A stretch of 64,000 bases of DNA from VRUE01 sp963701265 (lineage in GTDB: Bacteria > Actinomycetota > Thermoleophilia > Solirubrobacterales > 70-9): NCBI GenBank assembly GCA_963701265.1, contig OY969581.1, positions 2,418,001-2,482,000 on the forward strand, read 5' to 3'. Under the pieces are notes generated by a model. It was given only the letters and a program-made list of their open reading frames with translations. It ran no database searches and had not been told where the DNA came from. Position numbers and translations under genes: made by a program. Shown here in pieces: positions 52,502 through 63,113 of this stretch (its first letter is position 1; each line of letters starts with the position of its first letter).

Positions 52502-54700
52502 TCAGGCCTCGGCGGGCTCTGGCTCTGGCGCGCCGGACTCGAAGCTGAGGTCGGGCAGGGCCCGGTCCAGCCAGGAGGGCATCCACCAGTTCCAGTCGCC
52601 GAAGAGCTTCATCGCCGCCGGCACCAGGATCAGGCGGACCAGGGTGGCGTCGATCGCGATCGCGATCGCGCAGCCGAGGCCGAGCTCCTTGATCGAGGGC
52701 ACGCCGGTGAGCACGAAGACGGCGAAGACCGAGGTCATGATCAGTGCGGCCGAGGAGATCGTGCGGGCGCTGGTCGAGAGGCCTTCGGCGACAGCGCGTT
52801 CGTTGTCACCGTGCTCGAGGTAGTGCTCGCGGATGCGCGACATCAGGAAGACCTCGTAGTCCATCGAGAGGCCAAAGACGATGGCGAAGATCAGCGGCAC
52901 GTTGATCGTGTCGAGCGCGCCCTGGCTTTCGAAGCCGAGCAGGTTGGAGAACCAGCCCCACTGGAAGATCGCGACAAGGACGCCGAAAGCGGCGCCGATC
53001 GAGAGCAGGTTCATCAACACCGCCTTCAACGGCAGCAGCAGCGAGCGCAGCATCACCATCAAGACCAGGAAGCTGAGCGCGAGGACGAAGAGGATGATCT
53101 TCCACATCGAGCCGCTGACCTGAGTACGGGCGTCCTGGCTGCGCGCTGTTTCGCCACCGACGTCGACGCTGGCGACGTGGGCCAGCGCAGTGGCGGGGAC
53201 GATGCTGTCGCGCAGCCGCTCGACCAGGGCGATCGTCGCATCGGACTCGCTGGGGGCGCTGGGCGTGGCCTGGATCAAGACGCTGTTGCCGGAGAAAGCG
53301 GGGGGCGTGACGGAGCTGACGCCCGGCGTCGACTCGATCGTGCGGGTGAAGCCAACGACGGCCGCGCGCTCGCCGCGGATGCCGTTCTCGTCGGGGAAGG
53401 AGGCGACGATCTGCACCGGATCGGTGCCGCCGCCGAGCTGCTCGGAGGCGAGTTCATTGCCGACCCGCACATCGCTGCTCTTGGGGAACTGCTTGATCGC
53501 CTGCGTGCCGGTCTCGATCGAGAGCAGCGGGATCGCCAGGAACAGAAGGACCGAGGAGACGCCGATGACCGCCACCCAGGGTCGAGCCATGACGCGGGTG
53601 GTCCAGCGCACCCAGAAGGCCTCGCGATCGGGGCGCTCGCCGCGACGGCGGAATACGCCCAGCACCTTGGCAACGATGCCTCCGGGGAGCACGCGGTCGC
53701 CGAGCATCGCGATCAGCGCCGGCAGCAGCGTGACGGCAGTGAGGATCGAGACGGCGACCACCGTCATCGCACCCAGCGCCATCGAGCGCAGCGCCTGGTT
53801 GTCGACCATCCAGAGACCGGCGAGGGAGACGATCACGGCGAGGCCGGAGAAGGCAACCGCCAAGCCCGAAGTGGAGAGAGCCTCCGCTCGCGCGGCGTCC
53901 TTGTCGCGCCCGCCGGCGCGCTCCTCGCGATAGCGGGCGAGGATGAAGAGCGAGTAGTCGATCGCCACCCCGATCCCGATCATCGAGGCCATGTTGGTGA
54001 CGAAGACCGAGGTCTCGACCTGCAGCGAGAGGAAGTAGATCAACGCCCCGGTGACGATCACGCTGACGAAGCCGAGCACCAGCGGCAGCGCCGCGGCGGC
54101 CAGCGAGCCGAAGACGACGAGCAGGATGATCGCGACGATCGGGAAGCCGCCGGCCTCCGCTTTCGCCAGGTCTTCCTTGGAGAGCTCCTGCATGCCGGCC
54201 CAGATCGTCGGCTGGCCGGCGAGGTAGGGAGTCACTCCGTTGACGGCAGTGCCGGGATCCAGCGCTTCACGCAGGTCGGTTGCCGAGTCGATCTGCAGGT
54301 CGGAGGACTTTTCGCTGTGCAGCGGCAACATCGCCGTGCCGGTCCGCTGCAGGGAAAGCTCAGCGCGGCGGACAACAGCCGGCGGCAAGGTCACTTCATC
54401 GAGGTCGGCGACCGCGCGACTAACCCGCGCGACGGCGGCGGCCTGGGCGGCGCGCCCGGCACCGTCTTCGGCCTGCAGCAGCACGGCGATCTGACCGGCC
54501 TTGTCGCCGAAGTCGTTCTCGAGCGAGTCGCTGACCGCCTTCGACTCACTGCCGGGAACGTCGAAGCCGCCCCCGGTCAGGTGGTCGGTCTGGTGCGAGG
54601 CGATCGGCAGCGCCAATGCGACAACCAGCAGCCACGCAGCCAGGACCCACCGGCGGCGGCGCCCCAGGAACCCGGCAAGTCTGACCATGAAGTCACGCAT
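52502..54700 (-). CDS. MMPL/RND-family transporter
   Basis: 732 residues with about 12 helices and two large extracytoplasmic loops after helices 1 and 7. Helix-rich segments include YSLFILARYREERAGG after the second group of helices and FGLSMDYEVFLMSRIREHY in the C-half, the typical MMPL repeats. Exports lipids, drugs or pigments. The TetR gene upstream on the same strand probably represses it. Confidence 0.93.
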   Translation of the reverse strand: MRDFMVRLAGFLGRRRRWVLAAWLLVVALALPIASHQTDHLTGGGFDVPGSESKAVSDSLENDFGDKAGQIAVLLQAEDGAGRAAQAAAVARVSRAVADLDEVTLPPAVVRRAELSLQRTGTAMLPLHSEKSSDLQIDSATDLREALDPGTAVNGVTPYLAGQPTIWAGMQELSKEDLAKAEAGGFPIVAIILLVVFGSLAAAALPLVLGFVSVIVTGALIYFLSLQVETSVFVTNMASMIGIGVAIDYSLFILARYREERAGGRDKDAARAEALSTSGLAVAFSGLAVIVSLAGLWMVDNQALRSMALGAMTVVAVSILTAVTLLPALIAMLGDRVLPGGIVAKVLGVFRRRGERPDREAFWVRWTTRVMARPWVAVIGVSSVLLFLAIPLLSIETGTQAIKQFPKSSDVRVGNELASEQLGGGTDPVQIVASFPDENGIRGERAAVVGFTRTIESTPGVSSVTPPAFSGNSVLIQATPSAPSESDATIALVERLRDSIVPATALAHVASVDVGGETARSQDARTQVSGSMWKIILFVLALSFLVLMVMLRSLLLPLKAVLMNLLSIGAAFGVLVAIFQWGWFSNLLGFESQGALDTINVPLIFAIVFGLSMDYEVFLMSRIREHYLEHGDNERAVAEGLSTSARTISSAALIMTSVFAVFVLTGVPSIKELGLGCAIAIAIDATLVRLILVPAAMKLFGDWNWWMPSWLDRALPDLSFESGAPEPEPAEA

Positions 54701-54764
54701 TGGCTGGACAGCCAGCCTTTCGGATGCGCGGCCGCTCGTCTGTGAGTGCGATCACTCCAAACGG

Positions 54765-54809
54765 TTCCGCTGTGCGTTTGCCGCTCTATCCGAGGGAAGG
54801 AACAGCGGA
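54765..54809. terminator. Hairpin between TetR and MMPL genes
   Basis: TTCCGCTGT and ACAGCGGAG pair over 8 of 9 positions around a loop of about 28 bases. Its opening TTCCGCTGTGCG recalls the 47-bp repeats but is too diverged to count as a copy. Confidence 0.4.
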
Positions 54810-54816
54810 GCGGTGG

Positions 54817-55425
54817 CTACTCGGAGATCAGCAGGTAGCGACCCGAGGCGGCAGCCACGGCGAGACCGCCGCTGATGTCGCGCTCGGTGTCGGAGAGCGC
54901 CTGCAGGGCAAAGCCGTCGGCGATCGCAAAGAGGAAGGAGACGATCTCCTCGGCGTCGTGGCGGAGCTTCAGCACGCCCTCGCGCTCCTTCGAACGCAGC
55001 ACGTCGGCAACGTGCGAGCGGGTGCGCTCGAAGAGCTGGCCAACCTCGTGCTGAATCTCCGGGTTGCGCCGACCGGCGCTGAAGAGCTCGTAGAGAAGCA
55101 AGAAAAACGCCGGTTCGTTCTCGATCAGGTCGGTGAGGCTGGCGAGCAGAACGCTGACCACATCGTCGACCGTCTCCGCCTTGGCCAGTGGCTCGTCGAG
55201 CCGGGCGACGCGGATCTCGGCGTCGCGGCGCACGACCTCAACCAGCAGCCGCTCCTTGGTTCCGAAGTAGTAATGGAGAAGGCCGCGGCTGACGCCCGCC
55301 TCGCGGGCTACGTGCTCGAAGGTCGAGCCCGCGGCACCGCGCTTGGCAACGCTGACCCGCATCGCATCAATGATGCGCTGGGCCTTCTCGCCGCTGAGCT
55401 CCCGCTCCTTGGTTGCTGCCTCCAT
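54817..55425 (-). CDS. TetR-family transcriptional regulator
   Basis: 202 residues. N-terminal helix-turn-helix TFEHVAREAGVSRGLLHYYF then GTKERLLVEVV; the rest is the helical ligand-binding domain. Upstream of the MMPL transporter gene on the same strand; likely local repressor. Ligand unknown. Confidence 0.93.
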   Translation of the reverse strand: MEAATKERELSGEKAQRIIDAMRVSVAKRGAAGSTFEHVAREAGVSRGLLHYYFGTKERLLVEVVRRDAEIRVARLDEPLAKAETVDDVVSVLLASLTDLIENEPAFFLLLYELFSAGRRNPEIQHEVGQLFERTRSHVADVLRSKEREGVLKLRHDAEEIVSFLFAIADGFALQALSDTERDISGGLAVAAASGRYLLISE

Positions 55426-55443
55426 ATGCGCAGTCTAAGGAGC

Positions 55444-55466
55444 GCGGCGGGCACGAAGCCCGCCGC
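55444..55466. terminator. Hairpin upstream of TetR gene
   Basis: GCGGCGGGC and GCCCGCCGC form a perfect 9-bp stem around ACGAA, 10 bases past the stop of the 55476-55901 gene and before the TetR start. No T-run. Confidence 0.5.
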
Positions 55467-55475
55467 CACGCCAAA

Positions 55476-55901
55476 TCAGGAGCCGTTGATCGAAGTGGTG
55501 CTGGTGTACTCGAACTCCTCCTCTGCGCCGAAGAGGGCGTCGAGCACGGTCTTGCGCGCATCCTCGCTGAGGATCAGGGCAACCGCGGCACCGACCAGGC
55601 CGAGCAGGATGATGCGGCCGAGGCGGCTCTTCTTGCGCTTCTTCGGCGCCCGCAGTGCCTCGGAGGCGTCGCGCAGGTTCTCCGCCGCCGTCTTCAGGTC
55701 ACGCTGCACCTTCTTGTCGCTGGTGACCGCCTTGACGGTGCCACCGTTACTGGTCGCACGGCCGTAAGCGCCCCGTGCTGCCTCGAATGCCCTTTTGAGG
55801 CTGTCGCGCAGCTCTTCGTCCTCGATCAGTCGCTGCACGTAGGGATTCTCGCGCGCGGTCGAATAGATGTCGGCGGCCTGGGTCGCCTTGGTCTTGCTCA
55901 T
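55476..55901 (-). CDS. Small single-helix membrane protein with basic linker
   Basis: 141 residues from the ATG preceded by AGGAGAAGG. A helical acidic/basic N-terminus (DEELRDSLKRAFEAARGAYGRA), a KRKKSR basic patch, one hydrophobic helix (about 103-120, ILLGLVGAAVALIL) and a short acidic tail. Not recognised; possibly a lineage-specific membrane-associated stress protein. Confidence 0.7.
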   Translation of the reverse strand: MSKTKATQAADIYSTARENPYVQRLIEDEELRDSLKRAFEAARGAYGRATSNGGTVKAVTSDKKVQRDLKTAAENLRDASEALRAPKKRKKSRLGRIILLGLVGAAVALILSEDARKTVLDALFGAEEEFEYTSTTSINGS

Positions 55902-55960
55902 GCCTTCTCCTCGCTGGATTCTCCGGGGCACTGAGGATAACTCGCATCGATCGGGCGACG

Positions 55961-57511
55961 TCAGCCCGGCCCTATTCCGTCCAGGAGTACCCCGTTGGTG
56001 CGGAAGCCAAGCTCGGCGTCGCGGATCGTGCGCAGCTGCAATCGCCTCAGCTCCGGACCGGGAGTGGCAAAGCGCCGCACGTAGAGCCGGCCCACACGTT
56101 CGTAGCCAACTTCGCGGAAGCCCGGGCCGAAGAGGCGGGCGGGGGGCGGCGGGGCCGGCCCGTCGGAGATGAAATCGATTTCTCCGACCCACCACGCGAG
56201 GCCTTCGGAAGGCTGAACCTGGATCGACCCGGTCGAGAGGTAGTAGCGCAGCGAGGCCGCGCCCAGGGTCCAGGTGACCATCGCCCGGGGCACGGTCGGC
56301 TCACCGATGGCCGTGGCGGCCGACTCCCAGTTGGGGCGCTGCAGGGCCGGCGAGAGGCTCGCCCAGACCGAGAAGCCGAGCGAGTAGGTGACCAAAATCG
56401 CGGCGAGAGCGGCGCCGCGACGGCGGGCGCTTGGCAGGGTGAACCCGATCGCCACGGCGACCAAGAACGGCACCAGAGCAGGGAGGAGATTGCGGGCGAG
56501 CACGTAGTCCTTGCTCGAGTCGAGCAAGCCGATGACGAGGGGCACGAGCACCGTCACCGCGGCGAGCGCGAGCAGGATGCGGGCGGCGCGGCGCTCCGGG
56601 ACCGAGCCGCGGACGAAGACGAGCGCCAGGCCAGCGAGCGCGGCCAGCGCCGGGATCACCATCAGCAGCGGGTGCTCCGCCTGGGCAATGATGTCGCCGG
56701 TCTCGCCCAGGGCGAAGGTCAGGCCGGTCTCCCAGAGCCGGTGGCCGATGCTGAGGTTGCTGATCCATTCGGCGTGGCCGAAGGACGCCTGGTGGACGAC
56801 CAACGGCGCCAGCAGCAGCCCCGCCCCGGCGGCGATCCAAAGGCCGGGGAAAGCGCCACCGCTAGCCCGACCGCGACGGCGCAGCAACCAGAACGCCTCG
56901 GCGGCGATCGGGAAAGCGGCGAAGTAGTGCGTGGCGAGGGCCAGGGCCGAAGCCACCCCCCAGGCGATCGAGTCGCGCCGGCGCCCGCGGTCGAGGGCCC
57001 TGACGAAATAGAGCAGGGAGAGTGCGGTCAGCAAAACGAAGAGCGCGTAACCGCGCCCCTCCTGCGAGTACCAGAGCAGCATCGGGTTGACCGCCACCAG
57101 GGCCGCGGCGACGATCCCGGCGCGACGGCTGCTCAGCTCGGCCCCGAGCAGGTACGCGACCGGGACCGTGGCGACGCCGGCGAGGGCCGAGACCGAGCGC
57201 AGGCCGAACTCGCCGGTCCCGGTCAGCTGCGTCCAGGCCCAGGCGATCGCGTAATAGAGCGGTGGTGCCGACTCGCTGAAGCCGACCGCGTCCATCGCGT
57301 GCCAGAAGCCGTCGCGGAGGACGCGACTGGCGGTGACGATCTCGTCGTGGTGGTAGCTCTGAACGCCGAGCGTGGCGAAGCGCAAGACCGCGGCGAGGAC
57401 GGTAAGGCCGGCGACGATCCAGAAAGCGCGGGAACGGGAGCGCACCAGCGCGCCGATCGATTCCAGATAGGTCGAAAAACTGCTTCTGCGCAGCGCCCCG
57501 GCGGCCTCCAT
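55961..57511 (-). CDS. GT39/PMT-like membrane glycosyltransferase
   Basis: 516 residues, about 11 helices. First large loop has the GT-C Asp/Glu motif: SYHHDEIVTASR and SESAPPLYYAIAW. A second conserved loop LWYSQEGRGYALF follows. C-terminal soluble part (about 430-516). Relatives transfer sugars from polyprenyl-phosphate donors. It sits 5 bp after the end of lon on the same strand. Confidence 0.85.
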   Translation of the reverse strand: MEAAGALRRSSFSTYLESIGALVRSRSRAFWIVAGLTVLAAVLRFATLGVQSYHHDEIVTASRVLRDGFWHAMDAVGFSESAPPLYYAIAWAWTQLTGTGEFGLRSVSALAGVATVPVAYLLGAELSSRRAGIVAAALVAVNPMLLWYSQEGRGYALFVLLTALSLLYFVRALDRGRRRDSIAWGVASALALATHYFAAFPIAAEAFWLLRRRGRASGGAFPGLWIAAGAGLLLAPLVVHQASFGHAEWISNLSIGHRLWETGLTFALGETGDIIAQAEHPLLMVIPALAALAGLALVFVRGSVPERRAARILLALAAVTVLVPLVIGLLDSSKDYVLARNLLPALVPFLVAVAIGFTLPSARRRGAALAAILVTYSLGFSVWASLSPALQRPNWESAATAIGEPTVPRAMVTWTLGAASLRYYLSTGSIQVQPSEGLAWWVGEIDFISDGPAPPPPARLFGPGFREVGYERVGRLYVRRFATPGPELRRLQLRTIRDAELGFRTNGVLLDGIGPG

Positions 57512-57516
57512 CGCAG

Positions 57517-59907
<2,391 letters not shown>

Positions 59908-59908
<1 letters not shown>

Positions 59909-60315
59909 TACTCCCTCCCGATCGGGACCCTGCGAGTCGTCTCGCTCGGATCGCGCAACGGCAGCTCGATCCGCAGCACGCCGTCTTCATAGGTCGCCTT
60001 GGCCCGCTCGGCGTCGACGTCGACCTGCAGCTCGACTACCCGGCGGAAGGGCCCGGAGGGAATCTCGACCTGCTGATACACCCGCCCCTCGGTCTCCTGC
60101 ACCTGCCGCTCACCGACGATCGCCAACTGCCGAGTCCCCACCTCGATCCCAACCTCATCAAGCTCAACCCCGGCCAGATCGACCTTCACAACCGCCCGCT
60201 GCGGATCCCCACAGTAATAGACATCCACGTTCGGCGTGAACCCTCTGCTCCTGCGAGAGACGTAAGTAGTCCGTGCCCACGCATAAAGATCCCGCTCCGG
60301 CATCGGCCAGAACAT
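59908..60315 (-). CDS. Hsp20/alpha-crystallin small heat-shock protein
   Basis: 135 residues. ACD domain about 25-120: FTPNVDVYYCGDPQRAVVKV, VGERQVQETEGRVYQQ, SGPFRRVVELQVDVD and the closing ATYEDGVLRIELPL with its conserved GVL motif. An ATP-independent chaperone. Overlaps lon by one base; a chaperone-protease stress operon is likely. Confidence 0.93.
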
Positions 60316-60324
60316 TAACCAGCC

Positions 60325-60365
60325 CGCCTAAGCGCGGCGGTGCCAGGCCCCGCCGCGCTTAGGCG
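60325..60365. terminator. Long perfect hairpin between the Cys-rich gene and hsp20
   Basis: CGCCTAAGCGCGGCGG pairs perfectly with CCGCCGCGCTTAGGCG (16 bp, 9-base loop). The stop codon of the minus-strand Cys-rich gene (60359-60361) lies inside its stem. It isolates that gene from hsp20 downstream. Confidence 0.7.
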
Positions 60366-60553
60366 GTTTGAGCCTGTGTCCTGGACGCCCACCGAGGCGG
60401 CCTCATCAGCAGCACGGGCTGCTTCGGCGGCACCAGCCCCTCGGGGCGGTTTGGCCTGAAGGTCGCGCAGGGCTCGCCGAGCTCGAGCGCGCAGAGGAGG
60501 TTCTTCTGGAAGTAGCAGTCCTCGCAGCTCGGTTTTTTCTGTTTGCGCGGCAC
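60359..60553 (-). CDS. Small four-cysteine protein
   Basis: 64 residues: CEDCYFQKNLLCALELGEPC then ATFRP. The four cysteines (CxxC...C...C) could bind a metal; the pattern is one I associate with small actinobacterial conserved proteins, but no function is known to me. The C-terminus is polar with no special features. Its stop lies in the stem of a strong hairpin. Confidence 0.65.
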   Translation of the reverse strand: MPRKQKKPSCEDCYFQKNLLCALELGEPCATFRPNRPEGLVPPKQPVLLMRPPRWASRTQAQTA

Positions 60554-60690
60554 GGCGGCGATATTGCCATCGCCGTGACTCTTTCGCGAGGCTCAATTCC
60601 GCAAAGCGCAACGTTCTTGACACAGTCTCGTCACAGGTTCCCCGCGTCTTGCGGGAGCCGGTGGCGCCCGGCGCTACCATTCGGCCTCGG

Positions 60691-61317
60691 ATGGAGTCTT
60701 CCAGCAGGACCGACAAGCTCGCCGCCTCGCCGCAGCTGTTCGAGAGCGATTTCCTCAACTTCTTCTCGCGGGTGCACCCCTCGGTCCCCGCGATCGTCTT
60801 CGTGCCCGTGGTCGTGGCGACGGAGTGGCTCGGCGCCAACCACGGCTACGCCGCCTGGCAGCTGCTCCTGCTCAGCCTCGGCGGGGTCGGCATCTGGACG
60901 TTGACCGAGTACTGGCTGCACCGGTTGGTCTTCCACTGGCAGCCCGACAATGCCTTCGGGCGGCGGATGCACTTCATCATCCACGGCATCCACCACGACC
61001 ACCCCAACGACAAGCTGCGCTTGGTCATGCCCCCGGCGGTGGCGATCCCGCTGGCGGCCCTCTTCTTCTTCGCCTTCACGCTGATCTTCGGTATACCGGC
61101 GGCCTATCCGCTCTTCGGCGGCTTCATCCTCGGCTATCTCTTCTACGACTACACGCACTACTACGTGCACCACTTCGTCCCCAAGTCCGACTTCGGCAAG
61201 CGCCTGCGCGAGCAGCACATGCGCCACCACTTCCAGGACCACCGCTACGGCTACGGCGTCTCCTCGCCAATTTGGGACGTCGTCTTCCGCACTTTGCCGC
61301 GCAAGCGCAACCGTTAA
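60691..61317 (+). CDS. Fatty acid hydroxylase / sterol desaturase-like protein
   Basis: 208 residues from the ATG at 60691. Four helices and the eight-histidine pattern of the FA hydroxylase superfamily: YWLHRLVFH, HFIIHGIHHDHPND, THYYVHH and EQHMRHHF. Resembles short fatty acid 2-hydroxylases acting on acyl chains. A longer reading to 60649 adds only upstream bases without homology. Confidence 0.9.
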   Translation: MESSSRTDKLAASPQLFESDFLNFFSRVHPSVPAIVFVPVVVATEWLGANHGYAAWQLLLLSLGGVGIWTLTEYWLHRLVFHWQPDNAFGRRMHFIIHGIHHDHPNDKLRLVMPPAVAIPLAALFFFAFTLIFGIPAAYPLFGGFILGYLFYDYTHYYVHHFVPKSDFGKRLREQHMRHHFQDHRYGYGVSSPIWDVVFRTLPRKRNR

Positions 61318-61450
61318 CCGGGCGGTGGCGCTACCAAGGCCGTGTCGACTCGGTATGCCACCACTTTTGGTACGCGCAGATTTTCAACCGATGACCGCTC
61401 CCATTCGCACTGATCATCCGCTGGTTGGGTAGCTTCATCCAAATGGCCAG

Positions 61451-61499
61451 AGTGACAGCGGCAAGTTTGACTATACGAATAGTCACTGTCACTGTCACT
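61451..61499. promoter_or_regulatory. Nested inverted and direct repeats upstream of AT-hook gene
   Basis: AGTGACA (61451-61457) can pair with either of two TGTCACT copies (61487-61493, 61493-61499), and GACTAT/ATAGTC (61469-61484) forms an inner palindrome. Located 65 bp upstream of the AT-hook/winged-helix gene in a 246-bp gap that holds nothing else I can identify. Possibly an operator or promoter control site. Confidence 0.4.
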
Positions 61500-61563
61500 C
61501 TGCGACACTGCGGAGCAGCTGACGACCCGAGAGACACAAGACTCACGGGATGAAAGGAAGGAA

Positions 61564-61983
61564 ATGCCCAGCACCAGCAACGTACTCGACGAGGCTCTCG
61601 ACCTGGTCAAGAAAAGGCTCGCCGAGCTCGATGAGGAGCGCAAGCGCCTAGAGCGTGCGCTCGCCGAGCTTGGAGGCACCGTCACCCGTCGTCCTGGTCG
61701 GCCCCCCGGCTCCGGACGCGGCCCCGGTCGCCCACGTAAAAACGCAGCAACAGCAACAGCCGCAGCCGCGCCTGCTGCGCCGCGCAAACGCCGCCGCCGT
61801 CGCCGTGGTGGCACCCGCGCCGATCAGGCAGTCGCTCTGGTCGAGCAGAACCCTGGTATCTCCGCCTCGGAGATCGCCAAACAGTTGAAAATCAAACCGA
61901 ATTATCTGTACCGGGTTCTCGGTGAAATGGAGAAAGAGGGTCGCGTCACCAAGAAGGGGCGCGAGTACCACCCAGGTAAATAG
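61564..61983 (+). CDS. Coiled-coil, AT-hook and winged-helix DNA-binding protein
   Basis: 139 residues, Shine-Dalgarno GAAAGGAAGG. N-terminal coiled coil (about 5-38, LVKKRLAELDEERKRLERAL), an AT-hook-like GRPPGSGRGPGRPRK (about 45-59), a basic Arg stretch, and a C-terminal winged helix (about 82-139, ISASEIAKQLKIKPNYLYRV and GRVTKKGREYH). The design suits a nucleoid-associated or global regulator. Followed by a strong terminator. Confidence 0.8.
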   Translation: MPSTSNVLDEALDLVKKRLAELDEERKRLERALAELGGTVTRRPGRPPGSGRGPGRPRKNAATATAAAAPAAPRKRRRRRRGGTRADQAVALVEQNPGISASEIAKQLKIKPNYLYRVLGEMEKEGRVTKKGREYHPGK

Positions 61984-62009
61984 CGCCGCAACTTCGCGCT
62001 TTGCATTAC

Positions 62010-62040
62010 AAAGCCGGCCCCCAATGGGGGCCGGCTTTTT
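62010..62040. terminator. Strong bidirectional intrinsic terminator
   Basis: AAAGCCGGCCCCC and GGGGGCCGGCTTT form a 13-bp stem with an AAT loop, followed by T residues, between the convergent AT-hook gene and mdh (whose stop is at 62071). Confidence 0.9.
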
Positions 62041-62070
62041 CATTACCGAAACTCAGATCCGCGTCTGAAC

Positions 62071-63057
62071 TCAGACCAAGCCGAGCTGACTGACCGCGTC
62101 GCGCTCCTCGCGCAGCTCCGCCGCGCTGGCGTCAATCCGCCCGCGTGAGAACTCAGGCACCTCGAGGCCCTCGACGATCGACCACTCGCCGCCGCTGCAG
62201 GTACAGGGAAATCCGGCGACGATTCCCTCGGCGACGCCGTAGGAGCCGTCTGCGGGCACACCCATCGAGACCCAGTCACCGGCGGCGGTGCCGAGCACCC
62301 AGTCGTGAACGTGGTCGATCGCCGCGTTGGCGGCCGAGGCAGCGCTGGACGCACCGCGCGCCTCGATAATCGCAGCGCCGCGTTTTGCCACCCGTGGGAT
62401 GAACTCGTCGGCGATCCACGCCTGATCGTCGACAGCATCCCAGGCACTCTGGCCGTTGACCTTGGCGTTTACGAGGTCCGGGTACTGCGTGGTCGAGTGA
62501 TTGCCCCAGACGGTCATGTTGGTGACGTCAGACACCTGCACGCCCAGCTTGTTGGCGGTCTGCGCGATCGCACGGTTGTGATCGAGTCGCATCATCGCCG
62601 TGAAGCGCTCGCGCGGCACACCGTCGGCATTCGACATCGCGATCAAGCAGTTGGTGTTGGCGGGATTGCCGACGACGAGAATCCGCACGTCATCAGCGGC
62701 GCCAGCGGCAATCGCTTCACCCTGGGGCTTGAAAATTCCACCGTTTGCCTCAAGCAGGTCGGAACGCTCCATGCCTGGACCGCGCGGACGGGCACCGACA
62801 AGCAGGCCCACGTTGCAACCGTCAAAGGCGGCCTTCGGCTCGTCGAAGATGTCGATCTTTCGCAACAGGGGAAACGCGCAGTCGTCGAGCTCCATCGCTG
62901 TTCCCTCGGCCGCCTTGACGGCATCGGGGATCTCCAGCAGGCTCAGCTCCACGGGTGTGTCCGCGCCCAGCATCTGTCCACTGGCGATGCGGAAGAGGAG
63001 CGCGTAGCCAATCTGCCCAGCGGCGCCGGTCACGGTGACTTTCACGGGGGTGCTCAC
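62071..63057 (-). CDS. mdh: Malate dehydrogenase (NAD)
   Basis: 328 residues, the LDH-like/cytosolic MDH type of actinobacteria. GAAGQIGYALLFRIASG, ELSLLEIPDAVKAAEGTA, LVGARPRGPGMERSDLL, RLDHNRAIAQ and the catalytic His in VWGNHSTTQYPDL. Interconverts malate and oxaloacetate in the TCA cycle. Follows icd on the same strand, a TCA pairing. Confidence 0.96.
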   Translation of the reverse strand: MSTPVKVTVTGAAGQIGYALLFRIASGQMLGADTPVELSLLEIPDAVKAAEGTAMELDDCAFPLLRKIDIFDEPKAAFDGCNVGLLVGARPRGPGMERSDLLEANGGIFKPQGEAIAAGAADDVRILVVGNPANTNCLIAMSNADGVPRERFTAMMRLDHNRAIAQTANKLGVQVSDVTNMTVWGNHSTTQYPDLVNAKVNGQSAWDAVDDQAWIADEFIPRVAKRGAAIIEARGASSAASAANAAIDHVHDWVLGTAAGDWVSMGVPADGSYGVAEGIVAGFPCTCSGGEWSIVEGLEVPEFSRGRIDASAAELREERDAVSQLGLV

Positions 63058-63113
63058 AGAATCTCTTCTCCTGGATTCGTGGTTTTCGAAGAATCAGGGT
63101 GGGGCTCTGGCGC

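Noticed and set aside
52811..54745. 644-codon open frame on the plus strand
   Set aside because: Antisense to the MMPL transporter; charged repetitive composition.
61481..61499. CACTGT direct repeats as a CRISPR-like array
   Set aside because: Units are 6 bp and adjacent, with no spacers; more like a control site.
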